A stretch of DNA of 64,000 bases, taken from NCBI GenBank assembly GCA_001724025.1, contig MEDJ01000003.1, forward strand, positions 117,002-181,001, in the 5' to 3' direction. Positions within the stretch are counted from its first letter, which is position 1, and each line of letters begins with the position of its first letter. A program made the position numbers and the translations under genes. The stretch is from Acidobacteria bacterium SCN 69-37 (lineage in GTDB: Bacteria; Acidobacteriota; Vicinamibacteria; Vicinamibacterales; SCN-69-37). Below the pieces are notes generated by a model. It did not search any database, was not told where the DNA came from, and worked only from the letters and a program-made list of their open reading frames with translations. Of the stretch, positions 49,310-57,684 are shown in pieces.

Positions 49310-50197
49310 GTGCCCCTGCCCGACGGCCGTGTGCTCGCACTCGGCCGTCGGACGCTCGTCATGGGCATCGTCAACGTCACCCCTGATTCCTTTTCCGATG
49401 GCGGCCTGCGCTTCGATGCGGGCCGCGCCGTGGCCGACGCGGTGCGGATGGTCGCTGACGGCGCGGACATCCTCGATGTCGGCGGCGAATCCACCAGGCC
49501 GGGCGCCGCGCCCGTCGACGCGGACGAGGAGTGGCGGCGCGTGGGGCCCGTGCTGCAGGGCCTGCGCGCGGCCGGCGTGTCTGTCCCGATGTCCATCGAT
49601 ACGTCGAAGGCCGTCGTGGCCGAACGCGCGATCGACGCGGGCGCGGTCATCGTCAACGACATCAGCGCGCTGGCGTTCGACCCCGCGCTTGCGGCGGTCG
49701 TGGCGCGGACGCGCGCGGCCGTCGTGCTGATGCACACGCGCGGCCGCCCGCAGACGATGGCGGCCGAGGCCCGGTATGGCGATGACGTGGTGGAGGAGGT
49801 GACGCGCGAACTGGAAGCGCGCGGGACTGTGGCGCGCGCGGCCGGTATTGCGCGCGAGGCCATCCTCTACGATCCCGGCTTCGGGTTTGCCAAGCAGGCC
49901 CGGCATTCGCTGGCGATCCTGGCCGGGCTCGCGCGGCTGCACGTGCTCGGCGCGCCGCTGGTCTCGGGGCCTTCGCGCAAATCGTTCCTGACCGCCGCGC
50001 TTGGCGACGTGCCGCCCGCCGATCGCGTCTGGGGGACCGCGGCCGCCGTCACTGCTTCGATCCTCGCCGGTGCCCACATCGTGCGCGTCCACGACGTCGA
50101 GGCCATGGTGCAGGTGGCGCGGACCGCGGATGCGATCCTGACGGCGGCCTCCGAGCCCCACGGCCCCGCAGCATTCCCCCGAGGCCCCCGAGGCTGA
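49310..50197 (+). CDS. folP: Dihydropteroate synthase
   Basis: VMGIVNVTPDSFSDGG, ILDVGGESTRPGA, DPGFGFAKQARHSLAIL. Confidence 0.96.
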   Translation: MPLPDGRVLALGRRTLVMGIVNVTPDSFSDGGLRFDAGRAVADAVRMVADGADILDVGGESTRPGAAPVDADEEWRRVGPVLQGLRAAGVSVPMSIDTSKAVVAERAIDAGAVIVNDISALAFDPALAAVVARTRAAVVLMHTRGRPQTMAAEARYGDDVVEEVTRELEARGTVARAAGIAREAILYDPGFGFAKQARHSLAILAGLARLHVLGAPLVSGPSRKSFLTAALGDVPPADRVWGTAAAVTASILAGAHIVRVHDVEAMVQVARTADAILTAASEPHGPAAFPRGPRG

Positions 50198-50260
50198 AGC
50201 CTCGGGGCTCCGAAAGGCTTCCAGCCTCCTTCCCGCCTGCCGCCTCCCAGCCTCCTCTGA
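50186..50260. repeat. GGAG-REP (GAGG variant) followed by half a family-C repeat
   Basis: CCCCCGAGGCTGAAGCCTCGGGGCTCCGA then GGCTTCCAGCCTCCTTCCCGCCTGCCGCCTCCCAGCCTCC. Confidence 0.8.
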
Positions 50261-50276
50261 TACGCTATTTCTGCCC

Positions 50277-51086
50277 ATGCGCCAGATCACTTCATGGCTG
50301 ACCCCGCCACAGGTGTCCGCATGGGATGTCGTCGACATCCTGGTCGTCTCGCTGCTGATTTACGAGGCGCTGAAGCTCATTCGCGGCACCCGTGCCATGC
50401 AGATGGCAATCGGGTCCGTCTTCGTCCTGTTGCTCGTGTACCTCTCGCAGGCCTTCCCGCTCCGGACGCTCGGCTGGCTGATGCAGAACCTGCTCGCCTA
50501 TGCCGGGTTCGCGGCCATCGTGCTGTTTCAGTCAGACATCAGGCGGGCGCTCTCGCACCTCGGCCGTGCGCGGTTCTTCCGCTACCTCGGGCGATCGGAA
50601 CGGGCGGCCGACACGGTGGAGGAAGTCGTCACGGCGGCCAGCATGCTCGCCAAGGCGCGGGTGGGCGCCCTGATCGTGTTCGAGCGCGAGATCGGGCTGC
50701 GCAACTACGTCGAGAGCGGGATTCCGCTCGACGCGGCCGTCAGCTACGATCTGCTGATCACCATCTTCCAGCCCTCGACGCCGCTGCACGACGGCGCCGT
50801 CATCCTGTCGGAGGAGCGCATCGCGGCGGCGGCCTGCTTCCTGCCGATCAGTGTCGGGACGCAGTTCGACAAGGATCTCGGGACGCGGCACCGGGCGGCC
50901 ATCGGGCTGACGGAGGAATGTGACGCGCTGGCCGTCATCGTCTCCGAGGAGCGCGGCGAGATCTCGGTGGCGCGGCAGGGCGAGATCGAACGACGGCTGT
51001 CGCCCGACGACCTCCGTCAGCGCCTGCAGATGCACGTGTTGCAGCGTGGACCGAACCGGCCGGGCACGGCGGGAGCGCGACGCTGA
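50277..51086 (+). CDS. cdaA: Diadenylate cyclase CdaA
   Basis: Three N-terminal TMs plus DAC domain LHDGAVILSEERIAAAACFLP, GTRHRAAIGLTEECDALAVIVSEERGEIS. Confidence 0.96.
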   Translation: MRQITSWLTPPQVSAWDVVDILVVSLLIYEALKLIRGTRAMQMAIGSVFVLLLVYLSQAFPLRTLGWLMQNLLAYAGFAAIVLFQSDIRRALSHLGRARFFRYLGRSERAADTVEEVVTAASMLAKARVGALIVFEREIGLRNYVESGIPLDAAVSYDLLITIFQPSTPLHDGAVILSEERIAAAACFLPISVGTQFDKDLGTRHRAAIGLTEECDALAVIVSEERGEISVARQGEIERRLSPDDLRQRLQMHVLQRGPNRPGTAGARR

Positions 51087-51805
51087 TGGCCTGGCATCCG
51101 TTCCGCAACTTCGGGCTGAAGGTCCTGGCGTTCTCGCTCGGCGGACTGCTGTGGTTCACGATCAGCGGCTACGAGATCGAGCGCCGCATCTCGGTGCCCG
51201 TGTCGTACCGCAATGTGCCGGCGTCGTTCGAGATGACGGGCGAGCAGACCGATCGAGTGACCGTGCAGGTGCGCGGGGACGACAACGTCGTGAGCGCACT
51301 GACCGAGGGCGCCATTCGCGTGGTCGTCGATCTCGAGGGCAGCCAGCCGGGCGCCAACACGATCCCGCTGCGGACCGATCAGGTGGCCACACCGCCGCGT
51401 GTCGACGTGCTGCAGATCGATCCCGGCACCGTCACCGTGATGATGGAGCGGGCCGGGCAGATCATGGTGCCGGTGCGGCCGACGCTCGAGGGGCGTCCGG
51501 CGCCGGGATTCGCCGTCACGCAGGTCACGGCCGATCCGGAACGCGTGACGATTGCCGGTCCCGAGAGTCGTCTCGTCGGGCGCATCGACGTCGTCACCGA
51601 GCGCATCATGGTGGAAGGGCGCAACGGCCGCTTCACGCAGGAAGTGGCCGTCGGCGTGAACAATCCCCGGCTGCGCGTGCAATCGCCGCGCACCGTGCGC
51701 GTCACGGTGACGATTGAGCCGGTGACGCCGGACGCCGGCGGCGCGTCCGGCGAGGCCGTCGTCGCGCCCGAGTCCCCGTCGCCTGGAGTATCGTCTGACC
51801 CGTGA
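51086..51805 (+). CDS. YbbR-domain protein (CdaR-like)
   Basis: N-terminal TM LKVLAFSLGGLLWF, YbbR repeats; between cdaA and glmM. Confidence 0.88.
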   Translation: MAWHPFRNFGLKVLAFSLGGLLWFTISGYEIERRISVPVSYRNVPASFEMTGEQTDRVTVQVRGDDNVVSALTEGAIRVVVDLEGSQPGANTIPLRTDQVATPPRVDVLQIDPGTVTVMMERAGQIMVPVRPTLEGRPAPGFAVTQVTADPERVTIAGPESRLVGRIDVVTERIMVEGRNGRFTQEVAVGVNNPRLRVQSPRTVRVTVTIEPVTPDAGGASGEAVVAPESPSPGVSSDP

Positions 51806-53139
51806 GTGACAAGTTGTTTGGAACCGATGGCGTTCGAGGCGTGGCCGGTGAGTGGCCGCTCGACGCGCGGACGGTGACGCGGCTCGGGGCCGCGCTCGTC
51901 CGGACCCTCGCGGTCCCCCAGGGGCCGCGCCTGATCGTCGGCCGCGACACGCGCGAGTCCGGCGAGTGGATCGAGCGGGCGCTGGCCAACGGCGCCGTCT
52001 GGGCGGGCGCGCACGTGACCAGCGCCGGTGTCGTGCCCACGCCGGCCGTCGCGTACCTGGCCGGAGCGCTGGATTTCGATCTCGGCGTCGTCCTGTCCGC
52101 CTCGCACAATCCGTATGCCGACAACGGCATCAAGGTGTTCTCGGGGCACGGCCAGAAGTTCGGCGAAGCGGCCGAGCGCGCCGTCGAGGCGATTGTCGCC
52201 GACCCGTCGTGGACCGTGCCGGAGTCGGCCGCGGCGACCATCGTGCAGCAGCCGCTCGTCGACGCGTACCTGGCGCACGTCAGCCAACTGCTCCCGTCCG
52301 TGTCGCGTCTGCGCGGGGCGCGGCTGGCCATCGACATGGCCAACGGGGCCACCACGGCCACGGCGGCGCGCGTCCTCGATCACCTCGGCTTCGAGCTGGT
52401 GACGACGGGCGACCGGCCCGACGGCCGGAACATCAACCTCGAGTGCGGATCGACGCACCCGCAGGGGCTGGCACGGGCCGTGGTCGAGTCGAGGTGCCTG
52501 CTCGGCATCGCCTTCGACGGTGACGGCGACCGCGCCATCTTCGTCGATCACACGGGGCGCATCGTCGATGGTGACGCCGTGCTGCTGATGCTCGCCCGCG
52601 CGCGGCAGCGCGAGGGACGGCTGGCGCACGAGACGGTCGTCGCCACGGTGATGAGCAACATCGGGCTGGAGATCGCGCTGCGCCGGCACGGCATCCGGCT
52701 CGTCCGCACGGGCGTGGGCGACAAGTACGTGATGGAGGAGATGGTGCGCGGCGGCTTCGTCCTGGGCGGCGAGCAGTCGGGACACATCATCCTGGCCGAG
52801 CACCTGGCCACCGGCGACGGCGTGGCTACGGCACTTGCCATCCTGAGCGTGCTCGAGGAAACCGGCCAGTCGCTCGCGGAGCTCGCCGCCGAGCTGGTGA
52901 CCTATCCCCAGACGCTGGTGAACGTGCGCGTGCGCGAGAAGGTGCCGGTGGCCTCCGTCCCGGCCGTGGCCGATGCCATCAGGCAGGTGGAAGCGGCGCT
53001 CGACGGACAGGGCCGGGTGCTGGTCCGGTACTCGGGGACCGAGCCGCTGCTGCGCATCATGATCGAGGGACCGACGCAGTCGGCCGTCGACGGGTGGGCC
53101 GAGCAGATTGCGGTCTCGGTGCGCACGCACCTCTGCTGA
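51802..53139 (+). CDS. glmM: Phosphoglucosamine mutase
   Basis: KLFGTDGVRGVAGEWPLD; SASHNPYADNGIKVFS; GDGDRAIFVD. Confidence 0.97.
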   Translation: MSDKLFGTDGVRGVAGEWPLDARTVTRLGAALVRTLAVPQGPRLIVGRDTRESGEWIERALANGAVWAGAHVTSAGVVPTPAVAYLAGALDFDLGVVLSASHNPYADNGIKVFSGHGQKFGEAAERAVEAIVADPSWTVPESAAATIVQQPLVDAYLAHVSQLLPSVSRLRGARLAIDMANGATTATAARVLDHLGFELVTTGDRPDGRNINLECGSTHPQGLARAVVESRCLLGIAFDGDGDRAIFVDHTGRIVDGDAVLLMLARARQREGRLAHETVVATVMSNIGLEIALRRHGIRLVRTGVGDKYVMEEMVRGGFVLGGEQSGHIILAEHLATGDGVATALAILSVLEETGQSLAELAAELVTYPQTLVNVRVREKVPVASVPAVADAIRQVEAALDGQGRVLVRYSGTEPLLRIMIEGPTQSAVDGWAEQIAVSVRTHLC

Positions 53140-53146
53140 GGCGGGC

Positions 53147-53926
53147 ATGGTACGGCTGTCGGTCAACGTGAACAAGGTGGCGACGCTGCGCAATTCGCGC
53201 GGCGGCCGGGAGCCCGGTGTGCTCCAGGCCGTGGACGTGTGTCTCGAGGCCGGCGCGCCGGGCATCACCGTGCACCATCGGGCCGACGAACGGCACATCC
53301 GGCGCGGCGACGTCCTCGACATCGCCGCACGGCTGGCGCAGGTGCGCGCGGACGGCGGCACACCGGAGTTCAATATCGAGGGCGATCCGCGCCCGGATCT
53401 GCTCGCGCTCGTGCACGAGGTGCGGCCCACCCAGTGCACGCTGGTCCCCGTCAGGCCCGGCGAGATCACGAGCCAGGCCGGGTGGCCCGTCGAGACGGAC
53501 GCGGCCTGGATGGGCGCCATCGTCAGGGACCTGCGGCACGCGGGGATCCGCGTATCGCTGTTCGTCGATCCGGATCCGGCGGCCGTCCGCTGGGCGGCGG
53601 CGCTCGAGGCCGACAGGGTCGAGCTCTATACGGAACCGTTCGCGCGTGCCTGGGAGCAGGGCGAGGGGGCGGCCCGCTTCGAGCAGTACGCTGCGGCCGC
53701 GCGCCTGGCGCACGATCTGGGCCTCGGTGTGAACGCCGGGCACGATCTCGATCTGCGCAACCTGCCGCTGTTCCGCTCGTTGCCGCACCTGGACGAGGTG
53801 TCGATCGGTCACGCGCTCATGTCGCACGCGCTGTTCGTCGGACTCGATCGGTCTGTGCGCGACTACCTGGCCGTGCTGGCCCCACCTGGCGATCGGAGCG
53901 TGAACGACACGCCTCCGACTGTATGA
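53147..53926 (+). CDS. pdxJ: Pyridoxine 5'-phosphate synthase
   Basis: RLSVNVNKVATLRNSRGGREP; GITVHHRADERHIRRGDV; GVNAGHDLDLRNLP. Confidence 0.96.
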   Translation: MVRLSVNVNKVATLRNSRGGREPGVLQAVDVCLEAGAPGITVHHRADERHIRRGDVLDIAARLAQVRADGGTPEFNIEGDPRPDLLALVHEVRPTQCTLVPVRPGEITSQAGWPVETDAAWMGAIVRDLRHAGIRVSLFVDPDPAAVRWAAALEADRVELYTEPFARAWEQGEGAARFEQYAAAARLAHDLGLGVNAGHDLDLRNLPLFRSLPHLDEVSIGHALMSHALFVGLDRSVRDYLAVLAPPGDRSVNDTPPTV

Positions 53927-53945
53927 TCGACGGTCGAGATCTCTG

Positions 53946-54557
53946 ATGCGGAAAGATTCCCTTGCGTTCGCGCTGTCCGGTGTCGTGTTCGGGCTGTTGA
54001 TGGGCTGGATGATCGGCACGCAGCACGCGCCGCAGCCTGCTGCGCCGGCGGCCGCGCCCGTGGCGCAGGCCGCGCCGGGCCAGCAGCCGGCCGCCGCGCC
54101 GCCGCCGCTCGATCAGGCCCGCGTCTCGGCCCTCGAGCAGCAGGCCAAGGCCGAGCCCGGCAATGCGGCCGTGCGCATTGCGCTCGGCAATCTCTATTTC
54201 GACTCGGAACAGTTCGCCGACGCGGCGCCCTGGTACGAGGCGGCCCTCGAGATCGATCCGCGGAACGTGGATGCGACGACCGATCTCGGCATCGTCTACT
54301 TCTACCAGCGGCAGTTCGATCGCGCGCTCGCGACGTTCGACAGGGCCCTGGCCGTCGATCCCGGCCACGTCAAGGCGCTGCTCAACCAGGGCATCGTCAG
54401 GAGCATGGGGAAGCAGGACTTCGCGGGTGCGGCCGAGTCGTGGGAGAGGGTCGTGACGCTGGCTCCCGACAGCGAAGAGGCACGGCTGGCCAGAATGGGG
54501 CTCGAGGGGATCCGTTCGAGCCAGGCGCCGGGTCAGGGCGCTGCTGCCGTGCAGTAG
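53946..54557 (+). CDS. Membrane-anchored TPR protein
   Basis: N-terminal TM; TPR-like ALGNLYFDSEQFADAAPWYEAALEIDP / LGIVYFYQRQFDRALATFDRALAVDP. Confidence 0.88.
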   Translation: MRKDSLAFALSGVVFGLLMGWMIGTQHAPQPAAPAAAPVAQAAPGQQPAAAPPPLDQARVSALEQQAKAEPGNAAVRIALGNLYFDSEQFADAAPWYEAALEIDPRNVDATTDLGIVYFYQRQFDRALATFDRALAVDPGHVKALLNQGIVRSMGKQDFAGAAESWERVVTLAPDSEEARLARMGLEGIRSSQAPGQGAAAVQ

Positions 54558-54564
54558 GTGATTC

Positions 54565-54867
54565 GTGGCCCTGCTGCTCTGGATCCTGCGCGTCCTCGTC
54601 CTGCTGCTGATTGCCCGGTTCCTCGTGACGATGGTGCGGCAGGCGATCCGATACGCCGGGGGCTCGTCGTCCTCGCCGAATCCGGCACGCGGGAGGAAGC
54701 CCGAGCGGATTGGCGGGACGCTCGTGCAGGATCCGCAGTGCGGCACGTACATTCCGCAGGACCGCGCGATTGCGCACACGTCCGGTGGAGCAACGACCTA
54801 CTTCTGCTCGACGACGTGCCGGGATGCGTGGATGCAGGGAACCGCGGAGTCACGGGCCCGATCGTGA
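54565..54867 (+). CDS. Small membrane protein with YHS/PP0621-like cysteine motif
   Basis: LVQDPQCGTYIPQDRAIAHTSGGATTYFCSTTCRDAWM. Confidence 0.8.
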   Translation: MALLLWILRVLVLLLIARFLVTMVRQAIRYAGGSSSSPNPARGRKPERIGGTLVQDPQCGTYIPQDRAIAHTSGGATTYFCSTTCRDAWMQGTAESRARS

Positions 54868-54873
54868 AACCGT

Positions 54874-55090
54874 GGAGGCCATGGAGGCAGGGAGACGATG
54901 CGACGAGCGACGGGCCGGGAGACGCGGCGCGTGAAAACGAAAGGGCGAATCGTTTGCGTGCCCTTTCGTTTTCACGCGTCACGTCTCCCGGCCAGCGGCC
55001 GAATGGCCGCCGGCCGACTCGTCGAGTCGGCCGCGCTCGTCGCGCAATCAGCACGCGCCGTCTCCATGTCCTTCATGCCCTCCATGGTTC
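54874..55090. repeat. Large nested inverted-repeat element: outer stems enclosing a ~34-bp hairpin and a 23-nt palindrome
   Basis: CCGGGAGACGCGGCGCGTGAAAACGAAAGGGC (54915-54946) vs GCCCTTTCGTTTTCACGCGTCACGTCTCCCGG (54960-54991), 2 mismatches; CGGCCGACTCGTCGAGTCGGCCG (55011-55033); GCGACGAGCG...CGCTCGTCGC; CCATGGAGG...CCTCCATGG. Confidence 0.85.
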
Positions 55091-55164
55091 ATGTCCCGCT
55101 GCCGCCCGGTCGCCTCGTAGCCTCGTAGTCTTGTCGCCCTGTCGCCGTCTTCTTCCAGCCACCC

Positions 55165-56061
55165 ATGTCTGACTCCCAACTCCGTGAAGACATCGTCGAG
55201 ATTGGCCGTCGTCTCTGGCTGCGCGGGTTCGTCGCGTCCAACGACGGCAACATCAGCGTGCGCGTTGCCGACGACCGTGTGCTGATGACGCCGACCGCTG
55301 TGTCGAAGGGCTTCATGACGCCCGACATGATGGTCATCACCGACATGGACGGCACGCTCGTCTCCGGCGCGCCCGGGCGCAAGCCCTCGTCCGAGATCAA
55401 GATGCACCTGGTCGCGTACAGGCAACGGCCGGACGTGAAGGCCGTCGTCCATGCGCACCCGCCGCTCGCGACAGGGTTCGCGGTCGCCGGCATTCCCCTC
55501 GACCGCGCCGTGCTCGCCGAGGTCGTGACGACGCTCGGCAGCATCCCGATTGCGGAGTACGCCACGCCGTCGACGCAGGAACTGCCGGACGCGGTGAAGC
55601 CGTATGTCGGCGCGCACGACGGCCTGCTGCTCGCCAATCACGGGGCGCTCGCGCTCGGGGCCGACCTGTTCGGCGCGTACTACAAGATGGAGACGATCGA
55701 GCACTTTGCGCGCATCAGCCTGGTGGCGCGGCAGCTCGGTCGCGAGAACCTCCTCTCGCGCGACGAGGTCGATCGGCTCCAGGGACTCCGCACGCGATAC
55801 GGGATCGCGTCGCCCGCGCCCGTGTGCGTGGACGAGACGCCGGGCGCGCGTCGCGGGCCTGACGAGGCCGTGAACTGTCAGGCGGTCTACGCGCCGGCCA
55901 CGAGCGGCGAGCGACTCGTGCCCGATCCCGGAACGGTCCCCGCGGTCGAGGCCGGTTCGGTAGGTACGAACGGCGGGATTCGGCTAACATACGCGCAGTT
56001 GACGGCGCTCATCGACGACGCCGTTGCGCAGGTTGCTGAAGGACTGGGACTCAAGCGGTAG
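55165..56061 (+). CDS. Class II aldolase/adducin family protein with C-terminal encapsulation-peptide-like helix (BMC cargo)
   Basis: SNDGNISVRV, GRKPSSEIKMHLVAYRQRPDVKAVVHAHPP, ANHGALALG; linker then LTYAQLTALIDDAVAQVAEGLGLKR. Confidence 0.92.
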   Translation: MSDSQLREDIVEIGRRLWLRGFVASNDGNISVRVADDRVLMTPTAVSKGFMTPDMMVITDMDGTLVSGAPGRKPSSEIKMHLVAYRQRPDVKAVVHAHPPLATGFAVAGIPLDRAVLAEVVTTLGSIPIAEYATPSTQELPDAVKPYVGAHDGLLLANHGALALGADLFGAYYKMETIEHFARISLVARQLGRENLLSRDEVDRLQGLRTRYGIASPAPVCVDETPGARRGPDEAVNCQAVYAPATSGERLVPDPGTVPAVEAGSVGTNGGIRLTYAQLTALIDDAVAQVAEGLGLKR

Positions 56062-56085
56062 ATCCGGTTCCTCCTGGAGGGTCAG

Positions 56086-56373
56086 ATGGGCGAGGCGCTC
56101 GGAATGGTCGAGACGAAGGGGCTGGTCGCGATGATCGAAGCGGCCGACGCCATGGTCAAGGCCGCAAAGGTCACGTTGGTCGGGTGGGAGAAGATCGGAG
56201 CCGGCTACGTGACCGCGATCGTCCGCGGTGACGTCGCGGCCGTCAAGGCCGCCACCGATGCCGGTGCCGCCGCCGCGCGCCGCGTCGGCGAACTCGTCTC
56301 CGTCCACGTCATCCCGCGGCCGCACGCCAATCTCGAGGACGTGCTGCCGATCGGCAAGGCCGCCAAGGGCTGA
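56086..56373 (+). CDS. Microcompartment shell protein, BMC-H (hexamer)
   Basis: [77 protein letters not shown]. Confidence 0.98.
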   Translation: MGEALGMVETKGLVAMIEAADAMVKAAKVTLVGWEKIGAGYVTAIVRGDVAAVKAATDAGAAAARRVGELVSVHVIPRPHANLEDVLPIGKAAKG

Positions 56374-56392
56374 ACGCGTTCGGCGTCGTTCC

Positions 56393-56662
56393 ATGCTCCT
56401 CGCCAGAATCGTCGGCACGGTCGTCGCCACGCGCAAGGACGATCGGCTCGTCAGCAGCAAGTTCCTCATCGTCAGGCCCGTCGATCCGGCCGGCACGCCG
56501 GAGGGGAACCATCTCGTGGCTGTCGACACCGTGGATGCCGGCGTGGGCGAGACCGTGCTCGTCGTCAGCGGCAGTTCCGCGCGCATGGCCGCCGGGTTGA
56601 AGGACTCGCCCGTGGACGCGGCCATCGTCGGCGTGGTCGATCAGGTCGAGGTGAAGGGGTAG
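56393..56662 (+). CDS. Microcompartment vertex protein, BMC-P (EutN/CcmL family), paralog 1
   Basis: MLLARIVGTVVATRKDDRLVSSKFLIVRPVD...AVDTVDAGVGETVLVVSGSSAR...VDAAIVGVVD. Confidence 0.97.
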   Translation: MLLARIVGTVVATRKDDRLVSSKFLIVRPVDPAGTPEGNHLVAVDTVDAGVGETVLVVSGSSARMAAGLKDSPVDAAIVGVVDQVEVKG

Positions 56663-56668
56663 CGCGTC

Positions 56669-56965
56669 GTGCACCTCGCACGCGTGGTGGGCGACGTGGT
56701 GGCCACGATCAAGGACCCGGAGCTGCACGGACACCGGCTCCTGGTGCTCCAGCCCATCCTGCCCGATGCGTCACCCGTGGGACGCCGACTCGTTGCCGTG
56801 GACGCCACGGGCGCGGGTGTCGGGGAGTACGTGTTCTTCGTGCGCGGCAGGGAAGCCTCGTTCCCGTTCCTGCCCGCAGCGCCGCCTGTCGACGCGTGCG
56901 TCGTGGGCATCGTCGATGCGTGGCACGTGGATGAGGACGCACAGAGCGGGCCACCGCGTTCGTGA
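56669..56965 (+). CDS. Microcompartment vertex protein, BMC-P, paralog 2
   Basis: MHLARVVGDVVATIKDPELHGHRLLVLQPI...AVDATGAGVGEYVFFVRGREASF...VDACVVGIVD; GTG start. Confidence 0.95.
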   Translation: MHLARVVGDVVATIKDPELHGHRLLVLQPILPDASPVGRRLVAVDATGAGVGEYVFFVRGREASFPFLPAAPPVDACVVGIVDAWHVDEDAQSGPPRS

Positions 56966-56980
56966 GTGAGGGAATCGTTC

Positions 56981-57385
56981 ATGCAGATTGGCCGTGTCGT
57001 CGGGACCGTCGTGGCGACGCAGAAGCACGCGAAGCTCGAGGGGGCAAAGCTGCTGCTCGTGCAGCCGACCGACCCGGACGGCGCCGACAGGGGCGTGCCG
57101 CTGCTGACGATTGATTCGGTGGGCGCGGGTGTTGGCGAGCGCGTGCTGATCGTGGTCGAGGGACGCGCGGCCGGTGAGGCGCTGCGCCGCAAGGCCGCGC
57201 CTGTCGACGCGGCCATCATCGGGATCATCGACGCGGTCACCATGGCCGAGGCCGCAGGCGCGTCCCCCGGACCTGAAGGTCCGGGGCTCCGCTTCGCAGA
57301 AGGGAGCCCCGGGGCTTCAGCCCCGGGGACCGCGTCCGAGGCCGCAGGTGCGCCCGTTGCGGCGCGCGGGACGCACACGCGATGA
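56981..57385 (+). CDS. Microcompartment vertex protein, BMC-P, paralog 3, with REP-derived C-terminal tail
   Basis: MQIGRVVGTVVATQKHAKLEGAKLLLVQPTD...IDSVGAGVGERVLIVVEG...VDAAIIGIIDAV; tail [20 protein letters not shown] encoded by REP pair. Confidence 0.93.
   Translation: MQIGRVVGTVVATQKHAKLEGAKLLLVQPTDPDGADRGVPLLTIDSVGAGVGERVLIVVEGRAAGEALRRKAAPVDAAIIGIIDAVTMAEAAGASPGPEGPGLRFAEGSPGASAPGTASEAAGAPVAARGTHTR
57264..57331. repeat. REP pair (BIME-like) inside BMC-P3 coding sequence
   Basis: CCCCGGACCTGAAGGTCCGGGGCTCCG...GGAGCCCCGGGGCTTCAGCCCCGGGGA. Confidence 0.85.
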
Positions 57386-57684
57386 ACGACGAGGAACTCC
57401 GGACGATCGTCCGCGACGCGGTCGCGCGTCACCTGGGACGGGCTGGGGCGCCGGTCCCGGTATTCCCCGGACCTGAAGGTCCGGGGCTCCGTTCAGCAGA
57501 AAGTCCGGGGCTCCATCTGTCAGAACGGAGCCCCGGGGCTTCAGCCCCGGGGAACACGCCCGCCTGGCGCCAGCACGCCAGTCATCAGCTCTATGTGTCG
57601 CTCGTCAATGTCGATGGCGCGTGCGTGATCGAGCCGTCGGTGGCGTGCGATCACTGCGGCTACTGCAGGAGCCATGGCCACTGA
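57382..57684 (+). CDS. Small BMC-associated protein: encapsulation-peptide-like N-terminus, REP-derived middle, C-terminal CxxCxxC motif
   Basis: MNDEELRTIVRDAVARHL; C-terminus HASHQLYVSLVNVDGACVIEPSVACDHCGYCRSHGH; overlaps neighbours on both sides. Confidence 0.75.
   Translation: MNDEELRTIVRDAVARHLGRAGAPVPVFPGPEGPGLRSAESPGLHLSERSPGASAPGNTPAWRQHASHQLYVSLVNVDGACVIEPSVACDHCGYCRSHGH
57464..57554. repeat. REP pair (BIME-like) inside the small BMC-associated ORF
   Basis: CCCCGGACCTGAAGGTCCGGGGCTCCG ... GGAGCCCCGGGGCTTCAGCCCCGGGGA. Confidence 0.85.

Noticed and set aside
57464-57554. REP insertion as evidence that the small BMC ORF is a pseudogene
   Set aside because: Frame is maintained through the insertion and both the N-terminal helix and C-terminal Cys motif are intact with overlapping neighbours, so an intact gene is the simpler reading, although function after insertion is unproven.
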